Assembly (NCBI RefSeq): GCF_014696315.1
Contig: NZ_JACJPX010000023.1
Coordinates: 41,426 to 105,425 of the forward strand
Source: Calothrix membranacea FACHB-236
GTDB lineage: Bacteria; Cyanobacteriota; Cyanobacteriia; Cyanobacteriales; Nostocaceae
DNA: 64,000 nucleotides
Direction: 5' to 3'
Of the stretch, positions 10,625 through 21,290 are shown piece after piece. How positions within the stretch are numbered: the first letter of the stretch is position 1; the number at the start of each line of letters is the position of its first letter. The notes under the pieces are model-generated. The model made no database searches. It saw nothing but the letters and a program-made list of their open reading frames with translations, and had not been told where the DNA came from. A program made the position numbers and the translations under genes.

Positions 10625-10780
10625 TTGAATATAGGTAAAAATATAATTTATAGAAATTGTCTGAGTTTTATGTATGTAATTTATTACTGATTAAAAGAAA
10701 TTTTTGGGCATAGGTCATGGGAAAAGCCACCAATGCCCAAGTCCCGGTAAATCCCACTCCCTTGTATGGGTGGGATGAGC

Positions 10781-12112
10781 TTAATTCAAATTGCTGTATT
10801 CTACATCGTGGTCGGGGATCATATCTTCAACATTCCGCAGCACAGGTACAAAAAAGCCTAGCCAACCTACTAGCAACATAGCCACAGCACAGATCGCAAA
10901 TAGTAATGCAATTCCTGCACCAGTACCAGTTCCAAATAATCCTCCCAAAATCCCAACCAGAACCCCCCCTGATTGCAAAGCTGGTGTAAAAACTCGATCT
11001 GCCAATGGGCCTGCTATTAAATAGCCTACAGCAGAAGCGATTTGTAAAAGTAGCGATCGCGTTGCAAAAACTCTTCCTTGGACATGGGGAGGTACTTTCG
11101 CTAGCCAAATAGCATTATCCGAACTACCATTCAAAGGGAAATTTAAAGAAGAACAAAATTGCGCTGGAATCCAAACCCAAGGTGTTCTCCCCAAACTAAA
11201 AACGATTTTACTAATACCCGCACCCATCATCCCCAATAACACACCTTTGATTTTCCGTCTCAAGCCGCCCCAAGTTGTAACGACTATCGCGCCTGTGACA
11301 CCACCAAAACCAGCCGCAGAAGCCAAGGTACCTAGTACTAAAGTATTGTTATGAGTGCGCGATAAAATCATTGGTGCATAAAGAGAATCCCCAATATCAT
11401 GGGGTAGCCAAAATAATAAGTTAATTACTAACAATGCTAATAAACTTTTGTGAGTAGTAATATAACGCCAACCAAATCCTAAATCTTGCCTAACATTGGC
11501 GACACTTTCATTTTTTGTGGTTAGCGGTGCTTGAGGAATACTAACTAATAATAAACTGCTAATTGCTATCACAAAAGTAAAGATGTCAATTAACCAAATT
11601 CCTATAAAACCAATAACTGTGTAAAGATATCCTGCTATAGCAGGGGCAATAATATTACTACCATAACCGGATAAAAATTGTAGGCTACTAGCGCGGGTAT
11701 AGTGTTGTTTAGGAATCATCAGCGACACTGATGCTGAATATGCTAAAGACTGAAATTGATTGAAGGTTCCGACAACAGCACCAGTGAGGTAAAAGTGCCA
11801 AATTTGCAAATTATTAGTTAGATAAAGTAGCAAGATAAAAACTGTGCTGAGGACGGCTATTGTGTCACCAACCATCATCAATAACTTACGGTTAAATCGG
11901 TCTACAATTACACCACTAATGGGGGTAATAATAATACTTGGTAGTAAACTAAAAAAACCTACTAAAGTCAAGGTTGTTGCTTTACCTGTAATTTCCCATG
12001 CCCAAATTTCAATCGCAAAACTGGTCATGCTGCTACCAATGGTAGAAATTAGTTGACCAAGCCAAACGATCAGGAAATGACGCATGCTCGCGGAGTTGGG
12101 TTGTTGTGTCAT
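10781..12112 (-). CDS. MFS transporter, siderophore-exporter-like (EntS/SchE type)
   Basis: 443 residues with about twelve hydrophobic helices. The N terminus has FLIVWLGQLISTIGSSMTSF, and loop 2-3 carries the MFS motif GVIVDRFNRKLLM. A central region ends in a second bundle with GGLRRKIKGVLLGM. This is the MFS_1/EntS-like layout used for export of siderophores such as schizokinen or enterobactin. It lies beside a ferric-siderophore binding protein and receptor on the same strand, so export of the cognate siderophore is a reasonable inference. No siderophore biosynthesis gene is in the window. A drug exporter remains the alternative. Confidence 0.78.
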   Translation of the reverse strand: MTQQPNSASMRHFLIVWLGQLISTIGSSMTSFAIEIWAWEITGKATTLTLVGFFSLLPSIIITPISGVIVDRFNRKLLMMVGDTIAVLSTVFILLLYLTNNLQIWHFYLTGAVVGTFNQFQSLAYSASVSLMIPKQHYTRASSLQFLSGYGSNIIAPAIAGYLYTVIGFIGIWLIDIFTFVIAISSLLLVSIPQAPLTTKNESVANVRQDLGFGWRYITTHKSLLALLVINLLFWLPHDIGDSLYAPMILSRTHNNTLVLGTLASAAGFGGVTGAIVVTTWGGLRRKIKGVLLGMMGAGISKIVFSLGRTPWVWIPAQFCSSLNFPLNGSSDNAIWLAKVPPHVQGRVFATRSLLLQIASAVGYLIAGPLADRVFTPALQSGGVLVGILGGLFGTGTGAGIALLFAICAVAMLLVGWLGFFVPVLRNVEDMIPDHDVEYSNLN

Positions 12113-12141
12113 TTGGATGTGAAGGAATTACAGTGTAAGGC

Positions 12142-13143
12142 TTATGGGTTATGTGATAGTAAAAGTGATGGTAGTTGTTCTAATATCAGAGAATTAGCAA
12201 TAGGTGAGCCAATTACACCACCCCATAAGGTGTAGTCCACAAAATACACTCTTCCCTCTTTCCAGGCTTGTGAATTGTGCAATAGAGGATTTTTAGCCCA
12301 TTTTTCCTTGAGTTCTTCGAGAGGAACTGTATAAGTAGATTTACCATCCCAATTGTCTAGCCAAGTACTAACAAGCACAATATCTGCATTGAGTTGAGCC
12401 AAGGTTTCTAGGTTAATCTGTGGTCTTAAACCTAGCTTTCGTTCTATATCTGGTAGGAATACTGGTTGAAATCCAATTTTTTCAAGGAGTTCAATCGTAT
12501 GTCCATTGTATGCAACCTCTATATAGTTCATTGATTGGCTACAAGTAATACTTAGCACTCGCGGATGGGTGCTGACGAGAGGGGCTAATTGATTGCGGAC
12601 TTTAGCTAGCTGTTGCTGTTGTGCAGTAATTATTGATGGAATATTTTTCTGGCTATTCAGGGCTTTAGCGATAATTTTCAGATTTTCCTGCCAATTCTTA
12701 TCGTTATCGATGAATACAGTTGGCGCGATCGCAGTCAATAATTGATTTTCCTGAGAATTTAAGCCCAGAATTACATCGGGTTTGAGTAGAGCCAAAGTTT
12801 CTAGGGAAGGACTAGAGCGATCGCCTAAATTAATCGGTTGACTCGTGACCAAATTTCCTAAATAGGGAATCTGTTGGCTAGGGTTGTCAAATTGGGGCGA
12901 TCGCACTAAATAAGCATCGGCGTAAGCAGCAGGTTGCTCACCAAGTGCTAGGATCATACTTAGTATTTTTGGTTCCAGAACCGCTATTTTCTGGGGTTTG
13001 CCACAAATCTTGGTTTTTCCCATCGCGTGTTCTACCACTCGACAATCAGCAGATGGTGGTAAGTTGCTTTCTACACTGGGTTTATCAGAGATACTACCTT
13101 GACAACCTGCGATCAAGATAGCTGTGAGCAAAACCAAGGCCAT
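12142..13143 (-). CDS. FecB-like iron-siderophore-binding lipoprotein
   Basis: About 333 residues from the ATG at 13143; a longer open frame extends upstream but would overlap the receptor gene and translate a repeat, so I reject it. The start gives MALVLLTAILIAGCQGS, a lipoprotein signal with the lipobox Cys. The mature part has the periplasmic-binding-protein signature of the FecB/FhuD class: KIAVLEPKILSMILALGEQP, LKPDVILGLNSQENQL, QLNADIVLVSTWLDNWDG. It delivers ferric siderophore to the FecCDE-type permease found further right. It lies directly downstream of the TonB-dependent receptor, spaced by a heptamer repeat. Confidence 0.88.
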   Translation of the reverse strand: MALVLLTAILIAGCQGSISDKPSVESNLPPSADCRVVEHAMGKTKICGKPQKIAVLEPKILSMILALGEQPAAYADAYLVRSPQFDNPSQQIPYLGNLVTSQPINLGDRSSPSLETLALLKPDVILGLNSQENQLLTAIAPTVFIDNDKNWQENLKIIAKALNSQKNIPSIITAQQQQLAKVRNQLAPLVSTHPRVLSITCSQSMNYIEVAYNGHTIELLEKIGFQPVFLPDIERKLGLRPQINLETLAQLNADIVLVSTWLDNWDGKSTYTVPLEELKEKWAKNPLLHNSQAWKEGRVYFVDYTLWGGVIGSPIANSLILEQLPSLLLSHNP

Positions 13144-13275
13144 GTATTTATATAAAAAAGCGATCGCCTTATAGCATTTCTCAGTCTGGTGAAGTACGAA
13201 ATTACCCCTCCCCAACCCTCCCCTTGGTAAGGCGGGTGGGGTGTATTTCATTTGCTTGGGAATTGCATTACCTTC

Positions 13276-13300
13276 TGCCTCCTGCCTCCTGCCTCCTGCC
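13276..13300. repeat. Heptamer tandem repeat (TGCCTCC)3.6
   Basis: Three full copies of TGCCTCC plus TGCC lie between the receptor stop and the FecB-like start. This is a classical short tandemly repeated repetitive sequence of Nostocales. On the minus-strand transcript it reads GGAGGCA repeats, which resemble Shine-Dalgarno sequences, but it sits well before the start codon. Confidence 0.85.
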
Positions 13301-13309
13301 TTTCTCCCG

Positions 13310-15892
13310 TTAAAACTGAATTGAAAACGAACCAATGACGGTAAAAGGCGCACCAGGATAAATTGTATTTCTGGCTTGAGATGTTTCATAGTAAGTTTCA
13401 TTGAAAAGGTTGCGGAAATTTAGGGCTAACCTCCAGTTATCCTGTTTGTAATAAATAGCGGAATCTGTTCGGAAATAGCTGGGCATAATGCTTGTATTTT
13501 CCACATCGGCGTATCTATCTCCCACATAATAAAGCCCTAAACCAAAACCCAAACCTTTTAAATTACCGCTTTGCAGTTCATAGGTTGTCCAAAAACTAGC
13601 CGCGTGTTCGGGTACATTATCGATGCGATTGCCAACAGGAATTGTATTGTCTTTTGAGGTAATCGCGTCTGTGTAGGTGTAAGAAGCAATAAGATTCCAA
13701 CCTGGCATAATTTCGCCGCCAATGTCTAATTCAATACCTCTACTTCTTTGTTCCCCAACCTGCACAGATAAATTGGGATCGTTGGGGTCGGCAGTGACAA
13801 CATTAGTTTTGGTAATCTCGAAGGCTGCTAGGGTTGCTGAAAACCGTTCAGTGATATCTGCTTTGATACCAACTTCGTATTGCGTCCCTCTCGTTGGCTT
13901 AAAAGGTTCGTTGCTTCCCGAACGACCAAAAAAGCGATCGGGTTTAAACGATTGAGAATAACTGGCATAGAGAGAAATCGGTTTAATTGGCTGGTAAACA
14001 ATACCAACACGGGGGCTAAAGGCTGTGAGAGATTCTTCTTCAGGGGTGCCAAAGTCCTCTTTGCGGTAGAAAGCGTCAAAACGACCACCAACTAAAAGCT
14101 TCAAATTATCTGCAAAAGTAATTTGGTCTTGGAGGTAAATCCCTAGAGTATCTCTTTGAGTTGTGTAGGAGAAAGTGCTTTCATCAGGTGTAGCAGGGAG
14201 TTCTACATCATAATTAGGATTAAAAATATCCAGCAATATAGGATCTGCCACATCGAATGAGGTGTATTTCCAGGTGTTGCGTCTTAACTCCACCCCAATT
14301 AAAGGTTGATGGACAATCGATCCCGTCTTGAACTTTCCAACTAATTCTGTTTGTAGGGTATAGATGTCTCGTTTGAATTCATCCCGACTCACATAGATGG
14401 GGGCAAACTGGTCATCAACTAGGTCATAGCCACCATAAGTATAAGTACCAAATGATTTACCAGATACAAAGGAAAACGCATTACGTAGTTGCCAATTATT
14501 ACTAAATTCATGCTCAAGTCGATAGCCAACCCGAAGAGTACTATCGTTATAAACATGGGGCAAACCAACGAAGCGACTAATGGGGACAGGAGCAGGTCGA
14601 TCGCCAATTGAAGGAAGCCCGCGATCAAAGAGATAATCGTTGTCCTGGTATTCCAAGTCCAGGCTTAAGGTAGTGCGATCGCTAATATTCCAGGTAACGA
14701 CAGGTGCAATAAATACACGTTCTAGAAAGTTATAATCTCGAAAACTGCCAGAATTTTGATAAGCCACGTTCAACCGATATAACAGCGAACCATCATCGGC
14801 GAGAGGCCCTGATAAATCAACGCTGGAGCGATAAAAGGCATAATTGCCGACATTAAATTCTGCTGAATAATATGGGCTACTCAGGGGTTGTTTTGTGACA
14901 ACATTGATAATTCCTCCTGGTTCAGCCTGACCAAATAGAACAGAAGCCGGCCCTTTGAGGACTTCGATGCGATCAATGTTAGCTGGGTCTACCAAAGAAT
15001 AAAAGTCAGTATCATTAAAACCATTACGGAAGTTACCATCTTGATCGAAACCACGAATTCTATACCCACCCGCATCTGTACCTCCATAGTTACCTTGTTT
15101 TTCCACACCACTGACATTCTCTAAGGCTTCTTGTATGCGCGTCGTTTTTTGGTCTTCTAAGATTTGACGGGGGATTACTTGAATTGAACCAGGAATGTCG
15201 CGCACAGGAGTATCAGTTTTAGTCGCAGTTGAGGCGTTTGGTACGCGATATCTGTCTTCCTCTCCCGTTGCTACCAATTCAATCGGCTCATCTTGTTGGG
15301 CTGTGGGTTGTTCTGGAGGTGTCTGGGTTGCTGGTGGTTCCTGGGTTTGGGGTGTTTGGGGTGGTTGTGCTGCTGTTGTTGCTGATGCTACTTCAAAAAT
15401 CAACCCTGCATTATCATCAAATAATTCCACCGCAGGTAAAGATTTCTCACCTACTACTGTTAACCGCACAGTAGTTGCGTCAATATTAGTAACTGTTATC
15501 TCAGTAATTCCCGTTATCGGTTTTTCTGAGCGATATGTAAATCTATCTCCGTTGGGTAGTTGTAATTGCCCACCAGCAATATCTGCAATAAAATTATTTC
15601 CTGTACTGCGACTTGTAACTTGCAGCTGCTCCCCTTGGGTTGTTTCTAAAATTACCTCCAAACCTTTGGCTGTGGAATTGGCTTTTACTCCGGTAATGAG
15701 AATAATCGTTTCTTGGGTGGGGGTTGGTGTTTGTGCCAAAATACGAGTGTTGGCGATGGGAACTTTAATTTCCTTCTTTCCTATTGTCTTGGCTGTTGTG
15801 GGATTGGCGAATAAAATTGCGATCGCCAACGGCGCAAACGAAGCGATCGCACTTGTCAGTAGCAAGCCTGGAAACAATTTATTTACTCTCAT
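13310..15892 (-). CDS. TonB-dependent siderophore receptor with N-terminal AMIN domain
   Basis: 860 residues. A signal peptide (residues 1 to about 34) is followed by an AMIN domain (about 55-170: ITGVKANSTAKGLEVILET, IEVAS-like strands). A Pro/Gln-rich linker (about 170-200) leads to the plug (about 230-345: SIQVIPRQILEDQKTTRIQE, RIEVLKGPASVLFGQAEPGG), then the FhuA-like beta-barrel ending SFSIQF with a terminal Phe. This is the cyanobacterial AMIN-TBDT type. It imports ferric siderophore across the outer membrane with TonB energy. It is co-directional with the FecB-like and MFS genes and divergent in promoter control from the ABC importer. The AMIN domain probably anchors it to the cell wall. 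Confidence 0.95.
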   Translation of the reverse strand: MRVNKLFPGLLLTSAIASFAPLAIAILFANPTTAKTIGKKEIKVPIANTRILAQTPTPTQETIILITGVKANSTAKGLEVILETTQGEQLQVTSRSTGNNFIADIAGGQLQLPNGDRFTYRSEKPITGITEITVTNIDATTVRLTVVGEKSLPAVELFDDNAGLIFEVASATTAAQPPQTPQTQEPPATQTPPEQPTAQQDEPIELVATGEEDRYRVPNASTATKTDTPVRDIPGSIQVIPRQILEDQKTTRIQEALENVSGVEKQGNYGGTDAGGYRIRGFDQDGNFRNGFNDTDFYSLVDPANIDRIEVLKGPASVLFGQAEPGGIINVVTKQPLSSPYYSAEFNVGNYAFYRSSVDLSGPLADDGSLLYRLNVAYQNSGSFRDYNFLERVFIAPVVTWNISDRTTLSLDLEYQDNDYLFDRGLPSIGDRPAPVPISRFVGLPHVYNDSTLRVGYRLEHEFSNNWQLRNAFSFVSGKSFGTYTYGGYDLVDDQFAPIYVSRDEFKRDIYTLQTELVGKFKTGSIVHQPLIGVELRRNTWKYTSFDVADPILLDIFNPNYDVELPATPDESTFSYTTQRDTLGIYLQDQITFADNLKLLVGGRFDAFYRKEDFGTPEEESLTAFSPRVGIVYQPIKPISLYASYSQSFKPDRFFGRSGSNEPFKPTRGTQYEVGIKADITERFSATLAAFEITKTNVVTADPNDPNLSVQVGEQRSRGIELDIGGEIMPGWNLIASYTYTDAITSKDNTIPVGNRIDNVPEHAASFWTTYELQSGNLKGLGFGLGLYYVGDRYADVENTSIMPSYFRTDSAIYYKQDNWRLALNFRNLFNETYYETSQARNTIYPGAPFTVIGSFSIQF

Positions 15893-16067
15893 CTATCTCC
15901 CCACATGAAAACAAACTACTTGTCCGTAATTCCAGCAGACAGCTATTGCAGAAATGTTTTTGGAATTACCGACTAAAATCTTATTAATAAGGTTTGTCAA
16001 TAATCTTACGAGAAGTCAAGGAAAAGCTAAAGTCTGGGATGTTCTCCCAACGGAATTTTTTGGTTCT

Positions 16068-17063
16068 TTAAACGGAATTTTTGCGGGAATAAACGCTAGG
16101 ACTAACACCAAATTTCTTACAAAAAGCCGTCATAAAAGCACTGCGGCTAGCATAACCTACATATTGGGCTACTTGATTGACAGTCAATTTTGTATCCAAA
16201 AGTAATTCTTGCGCTCGTTCCATGCGATAGTTATGTAAATAACCAAAGACAGTTGTACCAAATATTTGCTGAAAGCCTTTTTTGAGAGTGCAGTCATTTA
16301 GATTGACTTGCCTTGCTAACGCTATTAATGTTGGTGGATTCGTAAAATTCTTAACAAGAATATCTCTAGCTTGATAAATACTATCAATTTGTATCGGCTT
16401 GAGAGTGATAGAGGTATCTAAAGGTGGCGAATCTTGCAAGTCTTCTAAACGTAATGCCATCAATTCTAATACTTTAGCCTCTAAATATAGTTGCTTTGTC
16501 AAAGCCTGATAAGGACAATTTAATATTTGTTGTAAAATAGTTTGCATTTGTGGCGTTGTTCTACCAACTTGAAAGAAATTTATTTCACTATTGGCTTTTT
16601 CAATAATATTTCTAAAATTCACAGGTAATATATCAAAATGAGAAATTATCAAGCTTTTAAATAAAGAATATTCAATGTGAATATCTAACTTGAAAAGCCT
16701 TGCTTGTGCCTTCCACTCTTGATATCCTATTTCGCCATGATCAACATCCAACAATACAAAATTTTTTCCTGTTCTTAAATCTCCATCACTGCTATCACTA
16801 AAAATATTAAAACCTAATTCTAAATAAGTACAAGTTTGATTTGAGGAAGTAACAATCACTAAATCTTCTTGCAAATTATAATTATCTATCAAAAGAGAAA
16901 TTCCCGGTCGCAGGTGATACCAATGCCTATAACCATGACTGATCCCTTTTGGATCATGTAGTTTAAATTCGTAAGTTATGGGTTGAAAAGGGCGGTTATT
17001 ATCCGGTAAAGTTGACGGCAATAAATGATGACAATCTGGTGATTCTTGTAAAACAAGGGTCAT
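16068..17063 (-). CDS. AraC-family regulator (PchR-like)
   Basis: 331 residues. The last 100 residues hold the double helix-turn-helix: LIALARQVNLNDCTLKKGFQ, FGYLHNYRMERAQELLLDTK, VNQVAQYVGYASRSAFMTAF and FGVSPSVYSRK. The N-terminal 200 residues are a sensor-like region similar to PchR regulators. It precedes the TonB-dependent receptor on the same strand (175 nt apart), a typical arrangement for a siderophore-responsive activator. Ligand binding is inferred. Start at 17063; the upstream 333 nt (17064-17396) hold its promoter and a TTGACTGTTAAC-type repeat but no gene. Confidence 0.88.
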   Translation of the reverse strand: MTLVLQESPDCHHLLPSTLPDNNRPFQPITYEFKLHDPKGISHGYRHWYHLRPGISLLIDNYNLQEDLVIVTSSNQTCTYLELGFNIFSDSSDGDLRTGKNFVLLDVDHGEIGYQEWKAQARLFKLDIHIEYSLFKSLIISHFDILPVNFRNIIEKANSEINFFQVGRTTPQMQTILQQILNCPYQALTKQLYLEAKVLELMALRLEDLQDSPPLDTSITLKPIQIDSIYQARDILVKNFTNPPTLIALARQVNLNDCTLKKGFQQIFGTTVFGYLHNYRMERAQELLLDTKLTVNQVAQYVGYASRSAFMTAFCKKFGVSPSVYSRKNSV

Positions 17064-17396
17064 AAAATTTGAATTTTATGTTTGGGAATTGATGAGATAT
17101 ATCAATCCTATTTCAGTTGCGAAAAATATTGGTTTTGACTGTTAACCGTTGACTGTCAACAACCCTACTGTAATATTTCACAAATCATTTATGATTGCTA
17201 TAGGTGAGAAAGACTATCATTAAGATAACTATAAAATGAGTGTCAAGAGTTACAAATATTGTCTCAAAGAAGTAGTGCAACACCAAATGTAGTGTTGCAA
17301 ATACAGCAATCCGGTTTGATTTAAAGACAATCTTCTTTGACCAGGAAACAGGGAAGAGTACGCCGAGTTTTTTCAGAAATCAACTATGAGTTGCAA

Positions 17397-17786
17397 CTAA
17401 TCTTCAGGTTTGGTCAGTACAGAAGGAATACTTGCAAAAATAGCAGATTCCAACACTTTGGGGAGTTTTTCCCACATAAACGCGCCTTTGCGATTATTGA
17501 TATACATCTGCGTAAACTCAAGTAATGCTGAGGCATTTTCTGCATTTGGAAGCAGATCTACAAGCAAATAGGTTGGTTTTTCGGGGCTAGAAACCGCCAC
17601 AACACAGCCACGGCTACAAGCCCATAAACATCCTACAGGCTGAATTTCTAGTTCTTCTGTTGTAAATTCGGATGACAAAGCAGCGATCGCGTCAAGTAAA
17701 ATGCTGCCATCGCAACGCTGATTTTCTGCTAGTTCTTCGGATGAACGATGGCAAGATTTGCAAACGTATAGAGTATGTTTGTTCAT
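17397..17786 (-). CDS. DUF1636 thioredoxin-like iron-sulfur/metal-binding protein
   Basis: 129 residues. It starts with YVCKSCHRSS, has CDG near residue 25, and ends its first half with GCLWACSRGC. This four- to five-cysteine pattern matches the [2Fe-2S] thioredoxin-like DUF1636 family, often encoded near siderophore or cobalamin uptake genes. The C-terminal part is LLEFTQMYINNRKGAFMWEK. It probably has a redox or metal-handling role in iron acquisition. The start at 17786 is followed by the Cys motif within 12 residues as expected. Confidence 0.75.
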   Translation of the reverse strand: MNKHTLYVCKSCHRSSEELAENQRCDGSILLDAIAALSSEFTTEELEIQPVGCLWACSRGCVVAVSSPEKPTYLLVDLLPNAENASALLEFTQMYINNRKGAFMWEKLPKVLESAIFASIPSVLTKPED

Positions 17787-18023
17787 TGGTTAAATGTGTG
17801 TCGATGAAGATAAGAAATGGTAAAAATCTGTAAATGATTGCAGGATGACAGTCATCTGAAGTTATGTTCACAGAACTATTTATTGAGAAATAGTATCATT
17901 AATTTGTAATGCTTATAGTTCATCAGTAGCAGACATGATCATCTGTCGCGCATCTGGGATATTTTCTCGTATTGACTGTTAACTGCTGACTAAACAGCAA
18001 CTAGCTGACTATTCCAGCTATTT

Positions 18024-18042
18024 GATAATGATTTTCTTATTT
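18024..18042. promoter_or_regulatory. Candidate Fur box upstream of the ferric-siderophore ABC importer
   Basis: gataatgattttcttattt resembles the 19-bp Fur consensus gataatgataatcattatc, with the left half perfect and a decayed right half. It lies 230 nt before the first permease gene and 240 nt after the divergent DUF1636 gene, so it could serve either. The rest of 17787-18273 is AT-rich without a gene. Confidence 0.35.
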
Positions 18043-18273
18043 TCATGAAACAAGCACATAAGCAGTTGAAAAAAACTACTAACAAGTATAAAGTATAATC
18101 TTGACACTTATCGCGCACCCTAGGCTGCAAAGCTAAATATTATAGGCATGTTCCTTGTCTCAATACTTGATAGTTATATAAAAATTCTCAATTAAGATAT
18201 AGGATTTGCAAATGTCAAAGAAGACACAACTAGGTTACCTAAATGAACATGATTTTCAATTAATCAAAAGATA

Positions 18274-19305
18274 ATGACAAGAGCAACCACAGCATTGCCA
18301 AGGAACTGGAACAAACCGAAAATATCGCCATTAGCGGGTCTGATTCTGGGCATACTGATTCTGCTAACTTGCTTGGTGTACAGCGTTACTTTAGGCGCGG
18401 CAGAAATACCTATAAAAAAGATTCTAGAATCCTTTATCCTATTTGACGGTTCTTACGAACATCTGGTGATCCAGACAGTGAGATTACCGCGATCGCTCAT
18501 TGCTCTGCTTGTAGGATCGGCCTTAGCAGTCTCCGGCGCATTAATGCAAGGTTTGACGCGCAACCCCTTAGCAGATCCAGGAATCTTGGGTATTGAGTCA
18601 GGAGCCGCATTAGCTGTAGTTACCACAATTTTTGTGTTTGGTAGCCCCTCGTTGAGTGTTTTAACCATTGTGGCCTTTTTGGGAGCAGGCGTGACTGCAA
18701 TGTTAGTCTATATCCTAGGCTCTCTAGGGAAAGGAGGAGCCACACCACTGAATTTGACAGTTGCAGGTGCAGCACTGACAGCGCTCATTTCTTCTGTGAT
18801 GACTGGGATTCTCATAGTTAGTCAAAGAACCTTAGAAGAAATTCGATTTTGGTTAGCTGGTTCCCTAGCTGGACGGGATATCAACATATTGTTGTCAGCA
18901 TTACCTTTCGTCGTTATTGGCTTAGTAGTGGCCTTTGCCCTTGGTAGACAAATTACAACTATGAGTCTGGGCGAAGATATAGCTAAAGGCTTGGGTCAAC
19001 AGACAGGTTGGGTGAAAATTGCCACTGCGATCGCTGTTGTGTTACTGGCGGGAAGTTCAGTATCTCTAGCTGGGCCAGTTGGCTTTATTGGCTTAGTCGT
19101 TCCCCATATCGTGCGATTTTTTATCAAAGCTGATTACCGTTGGATTTTGCCTTATTCGGCAATAGTTGGTGCAACTTTACTTTTAGTTGCAGATGTGGCG
19201 GCGCGTGTATTACTCAAACCCCAGGAATTACCCGTGGGAGTTATGACAGCATTGATTGGCGCACCCTTTTTTGTCTACTTGGCTAAATCGAAGGTGAAAA
19301 AATGA
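18274..19305 (+). CDS. FecCD-family ferric-siderophore ABC permease (subunit 1)
   Basis: 343 residues with about nine to ten helices typical of BtuC/FecCD permeases. Motifs include [50 protein letters not shown] (the coupling region for the ATPase) and [19 protein letters not shown]. It transports ferric siderophore across the inner membrane. The stop codon overlaps the start of the second permease by 4 nt, indicating translational coupling. Confidence 0.95.
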   Translation: MTRATTALPRNWNKPKISPLAGLILGILILLTCLVYSVTLGAAEIPIKKILESFILFDGSYEHLVIQTVRLPRSLIALLVGSALAVSGALMQGLTRNPLADPGILGIESGAALAVVTTIFVFGSPSLSVLTIVAFLGAGVTAMLVYILGSLGKGGATPLNLTVAGAALTALISSVMTGILIVSQRTLEEIRFWLAGSLAGRDINILLSALPFVVIGLVVAFALGRQITTMSLGEDIAKGLGQQTGWVKIATAIAVVLLAGSSVSLAGPVGFIGLVVPHIVRFFIKADYRWILPYSAIVGATLLLVADVAARVLLKPQELPVGVMTALIGAPFFVYLAKSKVKK

Positions 19306-20342
19306 ACTTGGATTGGCTTGTTATCCGTTCCGAGGCGATATCTTTTCGCATAGATCGACGTGTACCTTTAATACTGCTATGTCTGGTAGTAGCGGTTGTG
19401 GTCGCGATGGTAATGAATTTAGGGCGGGGTGAGTATCCAATTGCACCCTTAGATATCGTTAAAACTGTATTGGGTATAGATACAGGCAACCGGGATCATG
19501 TTTTTGTAATTTATAACCTCCGCCTACCTCGTACCCTTGTAGCTTTCATGGTGGGAATGGCATTGGCTGTTTCTGGCACAATCTTTCAAGGTATCACCCG
19601 TAATCCATTAGCCGACCCCGGTATTATTGGCATCAATGCGGGAGCAAGCCTAGCAGCAGTTTCAGTAATTGTGTTATTTCCATCAGCACCCATTTACACT
19701 TTGCCTTTATCAGCTTTTGTCGGTGCTTTATTGATGGCTGCTTTAATTTATTCCTTAGCTTGGAATAATGGTAGTTCTCCGGTTTTGTTTATTTTAATGG
19801 GTGTGGGATTATCTGCGATCGCCAGTGCATTCACCAGCTTATTAATTACCTTTGGCGATATTTATAGCGTTAGTGATGCACTTGTTTGGTTAGCTGGTAG
19901 CGTCTATGGTCGCACCTGGGAACAAGTCTTTTCCTTCTTTCCTTGGTTAATTATTTTTGTCCCAATGGCGTTGACCTTAGCCAGACATTTAAACGCCTTA
20001 AATTTGGGAGATGATGTTGCCAAAGGTTTAGGAACTCGTGTGGAATGGCAACGGGGTTTGTTGGTATTAGTGGCTGTAGCCTTAGCAGGTGCAGGAGTAG
20101 CCACAGCAGGAATGATTGGTTTTGTAGGATTAATTTCCCCCCATTTAGGAAGGCAGTTAGTAGGTACAAATCATGAAGGATTGCTCCCTACCTCTGCATT
20201 GTTGGGTGGAATGTTAGTTGTAGTAGCAGATTTTTTCGGAAGAACACTCTTTGCACCTATCGAAATTCCTTGTGGCGTGGTGACAGCAGCTGTTGGTGCG
20301 CCTTACTTTCTCTATTTGTTAATTCGTAATCGGAAAAAATAG
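19302..20342 (+). CDS. FecCD-family ferric-siderophore ABC permease (subunit 2)
   Basis: 346 residues, same family as the preceding gene: [56 protein letters not shown] and [20 protein letters not shown]. The two permeases form a heterodimer with the next ATPase. It begins in an ATGA overlap with the upstream gene. A short TCAACAGT-type repeat separates it from the ATPase gene. Confidence 0.95.
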   Translation: MNLDWLVIRSEAISFRIDRRVPLILLCLVVAVVVAMVMNLGRGEYPIAPLDIVKTVLGIDTGNRDHVFVIYNLRLPRTLVAFMVGMALAVSGTIFQGITRNPLADPGIIGINAGASLAAVSVIVLFPSAPIYTLPLSAFVGALLMAALIYSLAWNNGSSPVLFILMGVGLSAIASAFTSLLITFGDIYSVSDALVWLAGSVYGRTWEQVFSFFPWLIIFVPMALTLARHLNALNLGDDVAKGLGTRVEWQRGLLVLVAVALAGAGVATAGMIGFVGLISPHLGRQLVGTNHEGLLPTSALLGGMLVVVADFFGRTLFAPIEIPCGVVTAAVGAPYFLYLLIRNRKK

Positions 20343-20368
20343 TCAACAGTCAACATTTAACAGTCAAC

Positions 20369-21190
20369 ATGATAGCTAATATGAAAGGATTATCAACAAA
20401 AGGTTTGTCTTTAGCTTATGATGGCGCGCCAATTATTCGCGACCTCAATTTGACAATTCCTAGCGGACAAATTAGTGCTTTAGTGGGTGCAAATGGTTGC
20501 GGTAAATCAACCTTATTAAGAGGTTTAGCCAGATTGCTAAAACCCTATGGTGGTACGGTTTATCTTGATGGGCAATCTATTTTTAACCTTTCTACTAAAG
20601 AAGTAGCACAACAATTAGGAATATTACCTCAAAGTCCAGTTGCACCCGAAGGATTAACTGTCCGAGACTTGGTAGGACAAGGACGTTATCCTTATCAAAA
20701 TTGGTTGCAGCAATGGTCAGAAAAAGATGAAAAAATTGTCCAACAAGCGCTAGAGATTACAAATTTATTAGACTTGTCAGATAGAGCCTTAGATACTTTA
20801 TCTGGCGGACAAAGACAACGTGCTTGGATTGCAATGGCACTGGCGCAAGATACAGATATTTTACTATTAGATGAACCCACTACTTTTTTAGATTTAGCGC
20901 ATCAAATAGAAGTTTTAGATTTGTTATACGATTTAAACCAGCATCAGGGAAGAACTGTTGTCATGGTATTGCATGATTTAAATCAGGCTTGTCGTTATGC
21001 AGATTATCTAGTTGCTGTTAAACAAGGTCGGATTTTTACTGCTGGTGAACCAAAACAAGTTATGACTGAGGATATGGTAAAAGAGGTTTTTGGTTTAGAC
21101 TGTCGTGTTGTTTGCGATCCAGTTGTAGGAACACCGATGTGTGTACCCATAGGACGCAAAGGCAAAGTCAACATCATTCGTAATTCATAA
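20369..21190 (+). CDS. FecE-type ferric-siderophore ABC ATPase
   Basis: 273 residues. Walker A is GANGCGKST, the Q-loop is LGILPQSP, the signature is LSGGQRQR and Walker B is DILLLDEPT, followed by a D-loop LDLAHQ and the switch His in VLHDLNQA. The class is the FhuC/FecE importer group. Start ATG 20369 is used; the ATG at 20381 is an alternative. It completes the importer with the two permeases; the FecB-like protein 6 kb to the left is the probable binding protein. Confidence 0.94.
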   Translation: MIANMKGLSTKGLSLAYDGAPIIRDLNLTIPSGQISALVGANGCGKSTLLRGLARLLKPYGGTVYLDGQSIFNLSTKEVAQQLGILPQSPVAPEGLTVRDLVGQGRYPYQNWLQQWSEKDEKIVQQALEITNLLDLSDRALDTLSGGQRQRAWIAMALAQDTDILLLDEPTTFLDLAHQIEVLDLLYDLNQHQGRTVVMVLHDLNQACRYADYLVAVKQGRIFTAGEPKQVMTEDMVKEVFGLDCRVVCDPVVGTPMCVPIGRKGKVNIIRNS

Positions 21191-21290
21191 TTTCGGCGTT
21201 GCTGAATGAAGAGATGAAAATTCAAAATTTGATTTCTCAAACTCTGACTCTCTGCGTCTCTGTAATTACTTATGCAATTGGGGAGAAAAA

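Noticed and set aside
13144..13401. Longer N terminus of the FecB-like protein
   Set aside because: It would overlap the receptor gene and encode repeat-derived residues before a clear lipoprotein signal.
15195..15908. Long plus-strand ORF opposite the TonB receptor
   Set aside because: It is antisense to a well-supported gene and has low-complexity Val/Ser/Trp composition with no family features.
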